Shown here: positions 53,181 to 63,763 of the stretch, in pieces | Position numbering within the stretch: position 1 is the first letter of the stretch | Layout: every line of letters starts with the position of its first letter | Source: Limnephilus marmoratus | Lineage: Eukaryota; Arthropoda; Insecta; Trichoptera; Limnephilidae | Direction: 5' to 3' | Length of the DNA stretch: 64,000 bases | Assembly: GCA_917880885.1 (NCBI GenBank) | Contig: OU862907.1 | Location: forward strand, 67,823,072-67,887,071 | Made by a program: the position numbers and the translations under genes | Notes under the pieces: generated by a model | What the model was told of the DNA's origin: nothing | Seen by the model: the letters and a program-made list of their open reading frames with translations, nothing else | The model's database searches: none

Positions 53181-54224
53181 AATAAATGTAGAAGAATATG
53201 AATTGAAGTTGCATGTTTATTTAAAAGTATAAATAATCTGTTGGACAGCCATGAAATCCTAATGTTAATGTTGCTGTCTGTGTATGGTTGATAATAACTG
53301 GGAATTGTTGTCTGTATCAGCGCATTTGAGGTGATTTTTCACGAAAACGGCGCTATATAAATAATCCAAAAATTATTATTATTATTGTATTATTGTGACA
53401 ATAATACAAGCTTGTGTCTTGTAATTGTAATTCTGCTATAAATAGATGACACTGTTGGTGCAGCATATGCTAATATAGTCAATATGCCCTTGTTCGGGGC
53501 TGTGTTGAAATAACATAAGGTTTTACTCCTGAAGCACAACAACAGTTTTGCAGACCTAACTTTAGCATTACTTCTGTTACTCTTCCTGTTGTTCGCCATA
53601 TTATTAATAACATTTCTATTAAACTTTTCTTTCAACCACTTCTTTAAGGACATCATTATTCATGTTTATTATAATTTGTTAACTGCAATTATGTTTTATT
53701 TTATATAATTTCTCTTAACTGTTTACTTTGGAGTTGTTTACATTATGTTACTTTCCTTTTTTATTATTACATATTTGTTCTTATTCTACTGCTCTATTCT
53801 GCTATTTTTTTACTGTTGTAATTTCTGTAACAATATTAAATTACCTGAACACAGTTTTTATAGTTATTTAGTATATGACAGGCTATTAGATTAGCTGCCA
53901 TTTCTCTAAAATCAAATCAACAATATGATATTAGCAAAGAGGAACTAAATTATTATTTACCAGATGAAAGGGAGAAAGAATTAAATTGTCAACAATTATT
54001 TGTAAATATGTATTGAACTCTAAAACAATAAATGTGTCTCTTGAAATATCTTGTTTTTTATTATATTTATATATTTGTTCCTTTGTTATTCCTTTTTTCC
54101 AACACAACTATCTGTCATATAACTGACTATGGGCTCCTTCGAAGCCAGAGCCAAGTTAGCATCTCAGAACCTGGGCGTACTGTACAGGGCCCACAGATAC
54201 AGATACACAACATAATATACAACT
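53181..54224. other. No recognised gene
   Basis: A repeat segment (53310-53360, inverse of 51030-51080) runs into an (att)n tract at about 53368-53385. The 88-codon - strand frame at 53390-53656 has no known domain. Confidence 0.25.
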
Positions 54225-54430
54225 GATCATCCTGTACAGCAAGTGTTGCAAGTGCACCTGCGCTGTAGGCTAGTAGGCAGCCACCTCTGGTCTGCAGCTC
54301 CAATATACCTGACAATCTCTTGACACTGTGGATGATCGCTTAACTAACGGACTGCAATCTTTGGAGCACATATTTCAGGTGGGAAACCTTGGGCTTGGCC
54401 CTGCACAGCATCCCCAAAAGGCGAAATAAG
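54225..54430 (+). mobile_element. LINE fragment
   Basis: 'ggcagccacctctggtctgc' and 'agctccaatatacctgac' match the RT C-terminal start at 9050-9090. It ends with 'cacagcatccccaaaaggc', the shared 3' UTR. The middle is deleted. Confidence 0.55.
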
Positions 54431-54524
54431 TATTTTAAGGAGTTAAGTATGTAGTTTTAAACAATGGTAAGTATACCTACAATATTTCAGACTAGAATAA
54501 ATAGAACAAAGAAGTGTAGCTTGT

Positions 54525-54625
54525 GCAATGATGAAGGACTGAAGCTAGAATAGAGGATTGACCCCGTGACACCGCACTGGGAACCAGAACTTAGGACAAC
54601 TTGGCTACTAACCCATGGATTACAA
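54525..54625 (-). mobile_element. Second SINE family, diverged copy
   Basis: 'tgatgaaggactgaagctag', 'aggattgaccccgtgacacc' and 'ggaaccagaacttaggacaa' follow the layout of 48185-48310 with many changes. Confidence 0.4.
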
Positions 54626-54846
54626 ACATAATAAAATAAAACCCAAGTTTAAATGCACTTTATTATTTATTTATTAATTTTTCACCATTGTTCAGCATGT
54701 AATTATTAACCCCACTAGGGTTCGCCTGTATCTAATATCGGGGTTAATTATTTCACAGTTTAATAAAATTAACACTCATAAATAACAGTCATAACCAAAC
54801 AGTAAAGTTTTTATTTTAGCGACTATAGGTATATAATAATTGTATA

Positions 54847-55151
54847 CATTGGCGGACCGTGAGTTTTCAGTGAGCTAGAATGCTAAGATTGAAAAATACG
54901 ACATTACTGATGTACCTAGTTGTAGCAGAAAATTATTTTTATTTTTATTTTTTAATTTCAATTTTTTGTATGAGATCTTTCAGTCAAGGGGGGCATCGTC
55001 CCCCTAGACTGGAAGAATCCTGAATTCTTCATACAAAAAGTTAAAATTAAAAAAAAAAAAAAAAAATCATTTTCTGCTACAACTACATCAGTAATGTTGT
55101 ATTTTTCAATCTTAGCATTCTAGCTCACTGAAAACTCACGGTCCGCCACTG
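54847..55151. mobile_element. hAT-type MITE, 305 bp, exact duplication
   Basis: The ends are CATTGGCGGACCGTGAG and the inverse CTCACGGTCCGCCACTG, with inverted arms of about 70 bp ('ttttcagtgagctagaatgc' and its mirror). Flanked by ATTGTATA at 54839-54846 and 55152-55159. Long A and T runs inside. A single-arm relative is at 3298-3476. Confidence 0.85.
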
Positions 55152-55251
55152 ATTGTATATACAAAATATAATGGTGAATTTAAGCAAGTGTAGATATTAT
55201 ATTTCTTTCGTCCTCCTCACTAGGGGGTCCTGTGCCGAGGTGGACTAAAGT

Positions 55252-55513
55252 CTTTTCGTTATTTGTTTTTGAGATGTTATGCCGTGTTGCGCTAACTCCT
55301 CCTTTAGCCAACGTTTCGGACAGCGTTACAGTGTAAATCATGAGGGCAGATGTTGTTGGACAAAAATTAATGATGGACACTGCAACACTGTCTGAAACGT
55401 TGGCTAAAGGAGGAGGTAGCGCAACACGGCACAACACCCAAAAAAAAATAACGAAAATAATTTTGGCAGTGAATATCTAAACTAAAGGATCTAAATCTAA
55501 AAATCTAAAAATC
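55252..55513. mobile_element. Penelope-type foldback, full copy
   Basis: Flanked by the 11-bp duplication TGGACTAAAGT (55241-55251 and 55514-55524). The inverted arms hold the family phrases. The right arm adds an 'atctaaa' tail repeat (55475-55512). Both hammerhead-like cores have lost CTGATGA positions (the left reads CTCATGA on the - strand; the right TTAATGA), but the GAAACGTT halves remain. The - strand 85-codon frame is a product of the palindrome. Confidence 0.8.
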
Positions 55514-55762
55514 TGGACTAAAGTTATTTAAATATAGTTTATTCGTCGTATATGTAATTTTGAGTGCCTTCATTAGGTAGGGTTTTTTCATTGACCTCTT
55601 TAAGCCATATTTTATTCTTGATTAGTACTCATTAGAATTTAGTTTTATGTCTTGGAGAAGGGTGTTATGGACTTTTGTTGGAAAGTATATGTAGTTTCTT
55701 AAAAGAATGTGGTTTAATAACTTGGAATATTTTTTGATGTCATTTTTATTCGATCTAGTGTT

Positions 55763-55828
55763 TTCGTTATTTGTTTTTGGGGTGTTATGCCGTGTTGCGC
55801 TACCTCCTTCTTTAGCCAACGTTTCGGA
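55763..55828 (+). mobile_element. Single 66-bp arm of the foldback family
   Basis: Begins 'ttcgttatttgtttttgggg', runs through 'ccgtgttgcgctacctcctt' and stops inside the core at 'acgtttcgga'. It is flanked by the 12-bp duplication CGATCTAGTGTT (55751-55762 and 55829-55840). So one arm, cut at the stem II edge of the hammerhead, inserted on its own. Confidence 0.8.
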
Positions 55829-55840
55829 CGATCTAGTGTT

Positions 55841-56429
55841 ATACATTCACGGTCTAGTAGAGGATTCAGTATTTTTGAGTAACTTCAATAATATTTTTTT
55901 GCATATATTTGTTGTACATTTGGTACGTCAAAGCTATTGAAAATTGCAATTGAAGGCGTTCTAATGGGTAGATACTTTCAGTATGGTCTTTATGGTTCCT
56001 CTTTGAATTGTCTTCAGGTTGTGTACCTATGTACTTATGTGTAGCATAATATTATGTATTAATAATAATAGATTAACTTAAATAAATATAGGTATGTAGT
56101 GCTGATATTTCATATACATACATTGCAGTAATATTGACATATTTCTCAATTGCGTCTCTTAAGGTGACTGAAGGTGTAGGTATTTTAAAAATAATTTAAT
56201 TTACAATTAGAAAAGATCAGAAAGTGGATCTAAACAAAAGCATTAAACATTGAAGCAATATTGATTATCCAGTCATACACATTGTGCAGTAAACAGATAT
56301 TGCCAGGAATTAGTAGATACCTTGCAGAGTGGAACATACTCTCAGTATCGCCCTGCTGAGAGATCAACAATCACAAGCGAAACATTACTTGAAATGGTTT
56401 GAGCAACTGTAGAAATTGCATTGCATATA
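55841..56429. other. No recognised gene; SINE fragment
   Basis: A diverged SINE body piece lies at 56322-56400 ('gcagagtggaacatactctc', 'agtatcgccctgctgag'). The rest is AT-rich. Confidence 0.35.
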
Positions 56430-57867
56430 CAGGGTGTCCGGGGGTAAAGTGCATTAACTTCGGGAGGTGATTCTACATGATGGTAGGAGAAAAAAAGAAT
56501 AACAACTTTTTCCGAAATTCCAACATTTTTTTCCCATACAAAAAGACGTACCTACTAAAAATCCTTAGTGTGAGGTATAGGTCTCACAAGTTAAGTTGAC
56601 TTCATCACAGTACTCACACAGATGCAAATCTTTCATACAGCGTGTTTCGTTTTGGACTTTTAACAAAAAAGCAGTTAGGTAATAATTATTTCACAATTGA
56701 GAATTCGAATCCAAAGTGTGTTTAAATCTGTAACATAAAACTAATGTTGTTTTACAACATTTTTATAGAAATACTGAAGGTTTAGGAAGAAAAATAAGTA
56801 TATTAACTAAATGCGATAATCTTCAGGATTGAATTCAAAGGGGTATTCATAAATAACAACAAGGTTAAAAAAATATTATATTACTTAAAAAGATTAATTT
56901 ATTATAATATTCATACTTATTTAATATTTTATAAAGTAAATAATCGACAAGCCGCCACATGCCGCTACACGTTTAATAGGTATAGATTTTGAAAAGTAAA
57001 CTACTGTTAAACTTGCATTTAAATTCGGTTTTCATTCAAAGTTAAAAATTTCCCATATAAAACATCTCCATTGCCGCCATTTTTTTACGGATTTGACATT
57101 TGTAAAGTTTCGTTTAAAACTCAATACGCATGAATTACTTGGTTTACCTAAACTAAGAACCTAATGTTGAAATGAAGTGTGATTTCCAAAACCTGGGCTT
57201 ACAAATTTGGCTGCTTATGGGTTATTTATTTTTTATAATTATGTGTTCGCAATCATCAGCAACACTAATTATTTAATTATGTACCAGTCATCATCAGCAA
57301 CTATCTATACGTATATTATCTAAAATATAACAGATTACTAATACAAAGGTACAAAAGATTAACTGTTGAATAGGTACTAGTCTGTGATACTCCAGTTGCC
57401 TTAGACGTCAAATCATACAAGTCATTTATGCGTAAAAGTTGACCATTGTTTTTTTCATTATGAATAAATAAAATAATTAAACATACGGAATAAAATTTCA
57501 CTATTTGGTCCATTAGCCACGTTCCGTTTCGTAGCAGGACTCCATGATATCGTAATAAATATTAAACTTGCACACTTTATGCACAAACACTAGATATTTA
57601 TTATTTCAAATTTATAAATTTGTCATTATTTGTCACTTGCGAAATGTAGGTGCACGTATGTTTAAATCAAATTACGAACCGAATGAATAGGACATCCTGT
57701 AAGTACAGCCTCAAAAGGGTGTCGTTAAACTTGCCTCTCTTCTAACTAGTTACAATAAGTGGGCGTAAGAAAGACAGAGAGCCTTATCGGATTTGTGGGC
57801 GTCGCTTGAAATTCACACAGATAGACCAATACATCAATACTAAGCATTTTTATTGCTTCCAACTTAA

Positions 57868-58593
57868 AGGCCTTCGCCACACTTGACGGAAATTCCGTCG
57901 CGGAACTTCCGCGGGAGTCAATCCGTTGTCATCGTTGCAGCCACACTGAATATTTAGTGACGGATTATCAGTCGACTGCCAACGCTTATACAGTGTGATC
58001 GTAATGGATCCGATAGAAGTGATAGCTATTTATGAGGCATTAGAAGAAGAAAGAAAAAGAAAGCGTAAATATTGGGTTCATCCCATAAATACTCTTCGAC
58101 TAGAAATTGGGCAATTTCATACCTTGTATATGCAACTAAGACATTATCCAGATAAAGAATTCGAATATTATCGAATGTCCATACAATCGTTTGATGTATT
58201 GCTGAATTTAACGAAGGACTATATTACCAAGCAAAATACAAAACCTAGAACTAAAAAAAAAAAAAAACTAACAAACTCTATTTTGCACTTCGATAATAAA
58301 TCGTTCAGTGTCGAACATCCTGTGCGTGCGTCGTCGCCGCGTGTTATCCGCCGAATGTGGCGCGATGCATACAAATACTTGGAATGCGACTTTGCCGATC
58401 TTCCGCCGACGGAAGATCGGACGGAACAGACGCGAGAGTCGGCGGTCCGCCGCGGAGCGACCGATTGTCCGCGACGGAACGACCGATCTCCCGCGTAGTG
58501 TGCCCGCTATTTGTAATTTATATGCAATTACATGTATTGGCGTTCCGTCGCGGAAGATCCGCGACGGAATTTCCGTCAAGTGTGGCGAAGGCC
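57868..58593 (+). mobile_element. PIF/Harbinger element, 726 bp
   Basis: The inverted ends GGCCTTCGCCACACTTGACG and onward (57869-57904 and 58558-58593) match perfectly for 36 bp, then again for 8 bp after one mismatch. The flanking TAA (57865-57867 and 58594-58596) is the 3-bp duplication of this superfamily. The interior has the start of a Harbinger nuclease gene, then GC-rich subterminal repeats (gcgacggaa-type). Confidence 0.85.
58004..58498 (+). pseudogene. Harbinger (HARBI1-like) nuclease N-terminus, truncated
   Basis: From ATG 58004 (the frame upstream starts only at GTG). Residues 1-85 include WVHPINTLRLEIGQFHTLYM, DKEFEYYRMSIQSFDVLLNL and DYITKQNTKPRTK, the N-terminal helical domain of HARBI1-like nucleases ('F..YFRMS...F..LL..V...I.K..T..R'). 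The lysine run (poly-A, 58254-58266) marks a break. The remaining 80 codons are translated subterminal DNA (Arg/Ala-rich), and the DDE catalytic domain is gone. Internal deletion of an autonomous parent is the simplest origin. Confidence 0.75.
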
Positions 58594-58901
58594 TAAGTGT
58601 TTTACCTATACGATCTTACTTGCTGAGAGCCTGCCGGGCGCCCGACTCGATTGTGATTGGCCCGTATCGTAAAAGCGGAAAATAATAAATCTGGCCATTC
58701 ACGCCGGACTAATTTTATCTTTATACCTCAAAACTACCGCTAAACGTTGGAATTTCGAAAAAAATTATTCATCTTTTTTACTTGTACTATCATGTAGAAT
58801 CACCTACCGAAGTTAATGCACTTTACCCCCGGACACCCTGTATATACATATTTTTTTTATTTATTTAATACATGGTACAAAATTACAATAAAGTAGGTTA
58901 A

Positions 58902-59500
58902 CCCTAGATCACTAACCTTCGTCGAATCGACAACGCAGGATTAAAAAAACCGCGATAACTTTCGCGCTCGCGACCGTAATTCTTTCATACTCTAGCCACT
59001 TCTGCTATTGACGGTAGTGCGGACGATGGGGGGAGTCCACGAGCGCCAATTCAGCAACCATGGCTCGTCGCATCGACGAAGTTTAGTGATAACGTGACTT
59101 TTTATTTTCGCTAGATTTTCACCAAATTTTTATTAGCTTCTAGGTTTTCACCAAAACTTTAATTTAATTAGATAATTCAAGTCTTTGTTTTTGATATTTG
59201 AATTGTTTTTTTTTTTCAAATTTAGTTATAACTAATTCAAATACCAACGTTAAAAATGTTACAATTGTTAATTTTGCATGAAAAATATGGTATCATTCTT
59301 AAGGCTTTTGATTAATAAAATTGATATTTTTGTTTTTCTAAATATGAGAAATAATACAAATAAACACTGTTCATTAATAATAAAAAGAAATATTACATAT
59401 TTTGTTTTAATAAAACCCTTAAATCCCCTTTATTTAGTTCCGTAGTCGAAACGACGAAGGTTAGTAATAAGCGTCGAAAAAGAAGGTTAGTGATCTAGGG
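58902..59500. mobile_element. piggyBac-type MITE, 599 bp
   Basis: The ends CCCTAGATCACTAACCTTC and the inverse GAAGGTTAGTGATCTAGGG are flanked by TTAA on both sides (58898-58901 and 59501-59504). CCCTAG termini with a TTAA target define piggyBac. Subterminal 'tcgtcgaatcgacaacg' and 'gtcgaaacgacgaaggtta' repeats. No transposase. Confidence 0.9.
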
Positions 59501-59504
59501 TTAA

Positions 59505-60040
59505 ATCAAGTAATTTCTTTGAAAAGTACAATATTTAATATGACTTACACCTTTTTAAGAGCAAAGCTAGTATTAAAAAGGTGGAGAAAACTATATGTTC
59601 ACATTGTAGTTTGTGGTGCTACTTAGGATCCCACTCAAACAGTTACAAAGGTCTATACAATACACATGACTGGATAATGCACAACACATATCTCATTGGT
59701 AAAACATGAGGAGATGTACCGAATATGGAATGGCTTAGGTAAAAAAATCTAATTAATTATAATTGAATCGTTTATTAAGTTTAATACATTGAAATCTTTG
59801 GAAATATAGTTACGGAACTTAAACTGTCAACGAAATATTTAAAAAAAAACGCACAAACGTCTTAATTTTAAACGATAGGTAAAGCAATAGGGAACCAATA
59901 TTAAAAAAGTGGTCCTATTACCGGATACACTGATTTCTTAAATTTTGCATGCAATAATCATAAAATAAAAACAATATTATCGGCTCCCGAACACTCCAAA
60001 TAGCATCAATAGCAGCAGGCTAAACATTGGATCCACTCTC
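59505..60040. other. No recognised gene
   Basis: AT-rich, no meaningful frame or repeat seen. Confidence 0.25.
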
Positions 60041-60650
60041 CCAATATCCCGTGGGATTTCAGAAGTGCACCGGAGGGGGCGTAATGTGATGGGATGGGGC
60101 AAATGGGATGAGGTGGTGTGGGTTGAGGGATGAGGTGGTATGGGTTTCTCTGGGTCTCCTACCGCCCCCCCCTGAAAGTCTGAAATGCCCCAAGGAGGCA
60201 TTATCGCCCACGTTGAGTACCTATGCTTTAGATTTAGATCATAGGTTCTCAACGTAGGCGATAACGCCCCTTAAGGCGTTTCAGATCTTCAGAGGGACGG
60301 GAAAAGACTATGTGAAAATTGGGGGCGTTTCAGACTTTCATGGAGGTGGTAGGATACCCAGAGAAACCCATCCTATCTTGCCCCATCCCATTAAAAAATA
60401 TTTATTTCCTTATCCCTACACGCCCCCAACGTCGTGGCAAATGTAACCCCATCCCATTACGCCCAGTTCATCGTTATATCCCGTTACGCCCCCTTCGTTA
60501 TGGCAAATGTGACCCTGCCGTGGTATTACACTACGCCCCCTTCGTCGTGGTCAATTGCTGTGTCGGATTCGTGAGTTAGGGGGCGCTAGACATAAAATTA
60601 TTCTCAGAGTGGGTGGTGGGCAAAAAAGGCTGAGAATCTATGCTTTAGAT
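60041..60650. mobile_element. hAT-like elements, nested or head-to-head
   Basis: The right element has ends CATAGGTTCTCAACG (60240) and the inverse GGCTGAGAATCTATG (to 60642). A neighbouring inverse end (CGTTGAGTACCTATG, to 60225) is followed by CTTTAGAT (60226-60233), and the same octamer follows the right end (60643-60650). GC-rich 'cgttacgcccc' phrases repeat inside. The exact nesting order is unclear. Confidence 0.5.
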
Positions 60651-60654
60651 GGAC

Positions 60655-61277
60655 CTTTGTTTGCGTTGTGTCGAAATGCTCGCATATAAAATGGACCTAA
60701 CTGATTGCACTGTGGTATTTGGTAGTCCAATTTTATCTATTTGTTGTTAACTATTGTTATTACTTTTTATCCTTTGGAGATCTGTGAATAGTTTAATATT
60801 TAATAATAAACCAATTTTAGCATAGCCTTGAATTTTTTATAACGAAAAAGAAACGTAGACAAAGATTATTCCGTCTCTATCCGTTCGCCAATAATAATTT
60901 AGCTTTGATATTATGAGAGAGAAAGAGACAGTTGCGTGAGGTTCGTCCGCTTTCAAAAGTGGCTTCATACCGCATACACCCGCCCCCAACCGTATGTTTT
61001 TAACAGTTATTAGTTGTCTCTGTTTCTCGTACGTTCATGGAACCGAGCGTAAAGGAGAGATATGTTTTGGGAATATGTCGACGATTTGTAAAAATATATT
61101 GGATTGCACCAAGTCAGAGAACACAGAAAGCGCCACCTGCCCCTCCCACACTGCTCAGCCAATCGTCGAGCGAACCCGCCATACAATATCACCTAACCCG
61201 CCCCGCCCACCCCCCTAAAGCGCCCTCCTCACCATCCAACTTCTAGTCACTTCTTGTTGGCCAGCCAGATTGGCGGT
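60655..61277. other. No recognised gene
   Basis: Several overlapping 60-75 codon frames at 60994-61246 without known domains. The sequence is GC-richer (cgcccctcccacac type) at 61125-61240. Confidence 0.25.
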
Positions 61278-61340
61278 TTCCACCACACCATCCAATTTGC
61301 AGAAGCTTTTATTCCACCACACCATCCAATTTGCAGAAGT
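61278..61340 (+). repeat. 34-bp tandem duplication
   Basis: 'ttccaccacaccatccaatt' followed by 'tgcagaag' occurs at about 61278 and 61312. Confidence 0.85.
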
Positions 61341-61344
61341 CTTA

Positions 61345-62150
61345 GCTTTTGCTCTGTGCGGACGTGTTCGGAGCGCTCGCGCTGTACGCAAACGTATCAT
61401 GGCTCCGTCACTTTCAAAATTTCAACGTATTGGATTAGCGTTGGCTTTATTGACAACAGACAATGATCAATAAAAAATGTAGATGTCATTTTGTTGTCCG
61501 ATGATATATTTTTTCTATTAATAAACAACAAAAAAAGGTTTTCGATCACATGTCGCTACTGATCCCATCACGACGGGATGGGTTTAAGCGAAGCGCTGTC
61601 TCGTTTGAACGATATGCCGTTAGAACGAGACGCATCGCTTTTCAAATGACCGCTACACTGTAAACAAGTTATACTCCTGAGTACTCAGTTGCGGCGTGTG
61701 ATGGAATAATATTTTTAATGTTTTAATAGATAAAAAGTGTCATCGGACAGAGAAATGACTTTAATATTTTTTACTCTAAGCTCGGGAATCGCTGGTTAAA
61801 ATCTCTCGGGTGCGTACTGTTCCACCCTGCATAATTTTTGAAACTTAAATTTTTTGCAGGCAAACATAAAAAGTTTAAAAATATCCCACCTTATGTATTT
61901 TTCTAACTAAAATTACATACAACTAAAAAAATAAAAACACCCACATAATATATTTTATTAGGCAAATTTATTATGAACATTACTCGTTTTTGTCGTTTCA
62001 TGTAAAAACAATTAATTAAAAAATTCCCTTAGTTAAGAAAATATTAATCCTGTTGGGTATTACAGACAAAAATAATAACAGTGATGGAAAAAAAATTCCT
62101 TCTTCTAAGAATTACTGGCAAAAATAATAAAACTATCTTTTTTTACATGA
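61345..62150. other. No recognised gene; diverged inverted block
   Basis: At 61590-61660 'aagcgaagcgctgtctcgtt' is mirrored by 'aacgagacgcatcgctt', perhaps ends of a small element. The rest is AT-rich. Confidence 0.3.
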
Positions 62151-62154
62151 ATAG

Positions 62155-62395
62155 CGCACAAGAGTCCCAACTGCTCCCGTATGGAGCCAGCGGGACTATG
62201 GCATCCCCAATTGGTGTATGTTGTGAGGTTGAAGGCAGTGTGGATGGGAAGGAGATATGAAAGAGGAAGGTGGGGAAGTACCTGGCTATTCAGATCTTGT
62301 CACCAAACACGGCAGAAGTCATTTCATGCAACGTTTTAATTCTGAATGGTGGTCTTACACCAGGGCGATACTGAGAGTATCTTCCACTCTAACTA
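62155..62395 (-). mobile_element. SINE body, headless copy
   Basis: 'gcacaagagtcccaactgct', 'ggcatccccaattggtgta', 'ttctgaatggtggtcttaca' and 'gagagtatcttccactct'. Same orientation and truncation as 9506-9757. Confidence 0.8.
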
Positions 62396-62510
62396 ACTAA
62401 CCATCACGCCGTTTTCCCGCAGGGGTAGGCAGAGAGGACGGACCGCCAAACAACTCGGTCTCGGCACACACTCCTTGCCTCGTTCACATTCATACATCGT
62501 CTCATGCGCT
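62396..62510 (-). mobile_element. RTE-type LINE 3' UTR, reverse
   Basis: 'accatcacgccgttttcccg' and 'caggggtaggcagagaggac' are the inverse of the widespread insect RTE tail (ccgcctacccct...ggcgtgatg). 'gttcacattcatacatcg' follows. Confidence 0.55.
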
Positions 62511-62516
62511 GTTCTA

Positions 62517-63270
62517 TCTATAATATAAAAATGAATCGCTAAATTTGTTGGTAAGCGCAAATCTCGAGAGCGGCTGAACCGATTTCGCTAATTCTTTTTT
62601 TAGAATATTCCTTGAAGTTCGAGGATTGGTCTTACGGAGAGAAAAATTAAGAATATTGCGCAGAAAATTAGATAATTACAGAAAACATCGCACGTTTGAC
62701 AGTTCGCGTGTTAGAGAATGACATTTTGCAAAACAATGAATGATTGTTCAATCAGGATTCTATTTTTGAAAAGTTGAAAAATTTATTTAAAGTAGGTACT
62801 CCCCTAATAATTTGAATCGAATCAACAATTTTAGATATTTTAAATAGGTACCTATGTTAGGTACCAAATTTAATATACATGAAAAATGGAAATTTGAATA
62901 AAAATTGTAAAAGGTGGCACGCGGGCTGTTTAAAAACTGAATGTACTGGGATTGAATATATGAAACGCGGGAGGAGGGTTGGCGGGACGAGGAGCGGGAA
63001 AGGGAAGAGGGAAGGCGGGGAAGGTGGAAGGGGAACGCGGGAGGGGAAGGGGACGTGTGACGGGGGAGGGGAACTCGGGAGGGGGGTTCGCGGGACGGGG
63101 GAAGGAGGGGTGGAATGGAGTGGGGAGAGGGAAGGTGGAGGAGACGGACTGGGAACACGAGAGGGGAAGAGGACTCAGGAGAAGAAGGGGAGGCGGAAGG
63201 GGAACGGGACGAATGGGAAAGGACACCCAGGGAGAAACTATTTCTATAGCAACGCATGCCGGAACCAGCT
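62517..63270 (+). mobile_element. GA-rich non-autonomous Helitron, second copy
   Basis: Begins A|TCTATAATATAAAAATGAAT and is colinear with 38770-39541 at high identity. It ends 'catgccggaaccagct', but the CTAG terminus is altered (CTTT). The purine block (62960-63230) differs from the sister in unit number. The long frames (62787-63382) are composition artefacts. Confidence 0.8.
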
Positions 63271-63275
63271 TTTTT

Positions 63276-63650
63276 TTGTGTGTTCGTTATTGTCAGTACA
63301 AGGTTTGTATAAAACTTCAGGTGAGCTCTGGCATTATGAAATTTGTATAAAAAAATTGATATTGGTGACACGCGAGGTTTGAAAACTGAATGTATGGAAA
63401 GCGTGAGAGAGGGAGAGATGGGGGAGGGGAACCAGGGAGGGGGAGGGGAACCTGGGAGGGGGGAGGGGGACCTGGGAGGGGGGAGGGGAACTCGGGAGGG
63501 GGATTTGCGAGACGGGGGAAGGGGGGGGAGTGAAATTGGGAGAGGGAAGGTGGAGGCGACGGAGTGGGAAAAAACACGCAGGGATAAACAATTTCTTTAT
63601 TAAGTGGCATAGAAACGCATACCGGGAACTCACTATAATAATATAAATTA
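63276..63650 (+). mobile_element. GA-rich Helitron family, third copy, diverged
   Basis: Adjacent to the previous copy. 'gagctctggcattatgaaat', 'aaactgaatgtatgg', a purine block (63405-63570) and 'gaaacgcataccgggaactc' follow the family order but lack a 5' end. Confidence 0.6.
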
Positions 63651-63729
63651 AGCGACCGATCGATTTGATTAATTTGCAAATTAACAGATGGTGGTGTCAG
63701 TTAAAAGGTTGGATAACTATCCAGTAGAT

Positions 63730-63763
63730 TGCGTTGTGTTTAGTTAGTGGCCGGGTCAGCTAG
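63730..63763 (+). mobile_element. Helitron 3' end
   Basis: 'tagtggccgggtcagCTAG' followed by T at 63764, like 8811. The body of this copy is not resolved. Confidence 0.5.

Larger units (their letters stand above)
56430..58840. mobile_element. 2.4-kb TIR element, host of the Harbinger insertion
   Basis: The left end CAGGGTGTCCGGGGGTAAAG and onward is mirrored at 58785-58840. The first 54 bp or so differ at one or two sites, and weaker matching continues to about 56530. Flanks are ATATA and TATATA, so a TA or TATA duplication is likely. No frame encoding a transposase lies outside the inner element. Superfamily unassigned. Confidence 0.75.
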
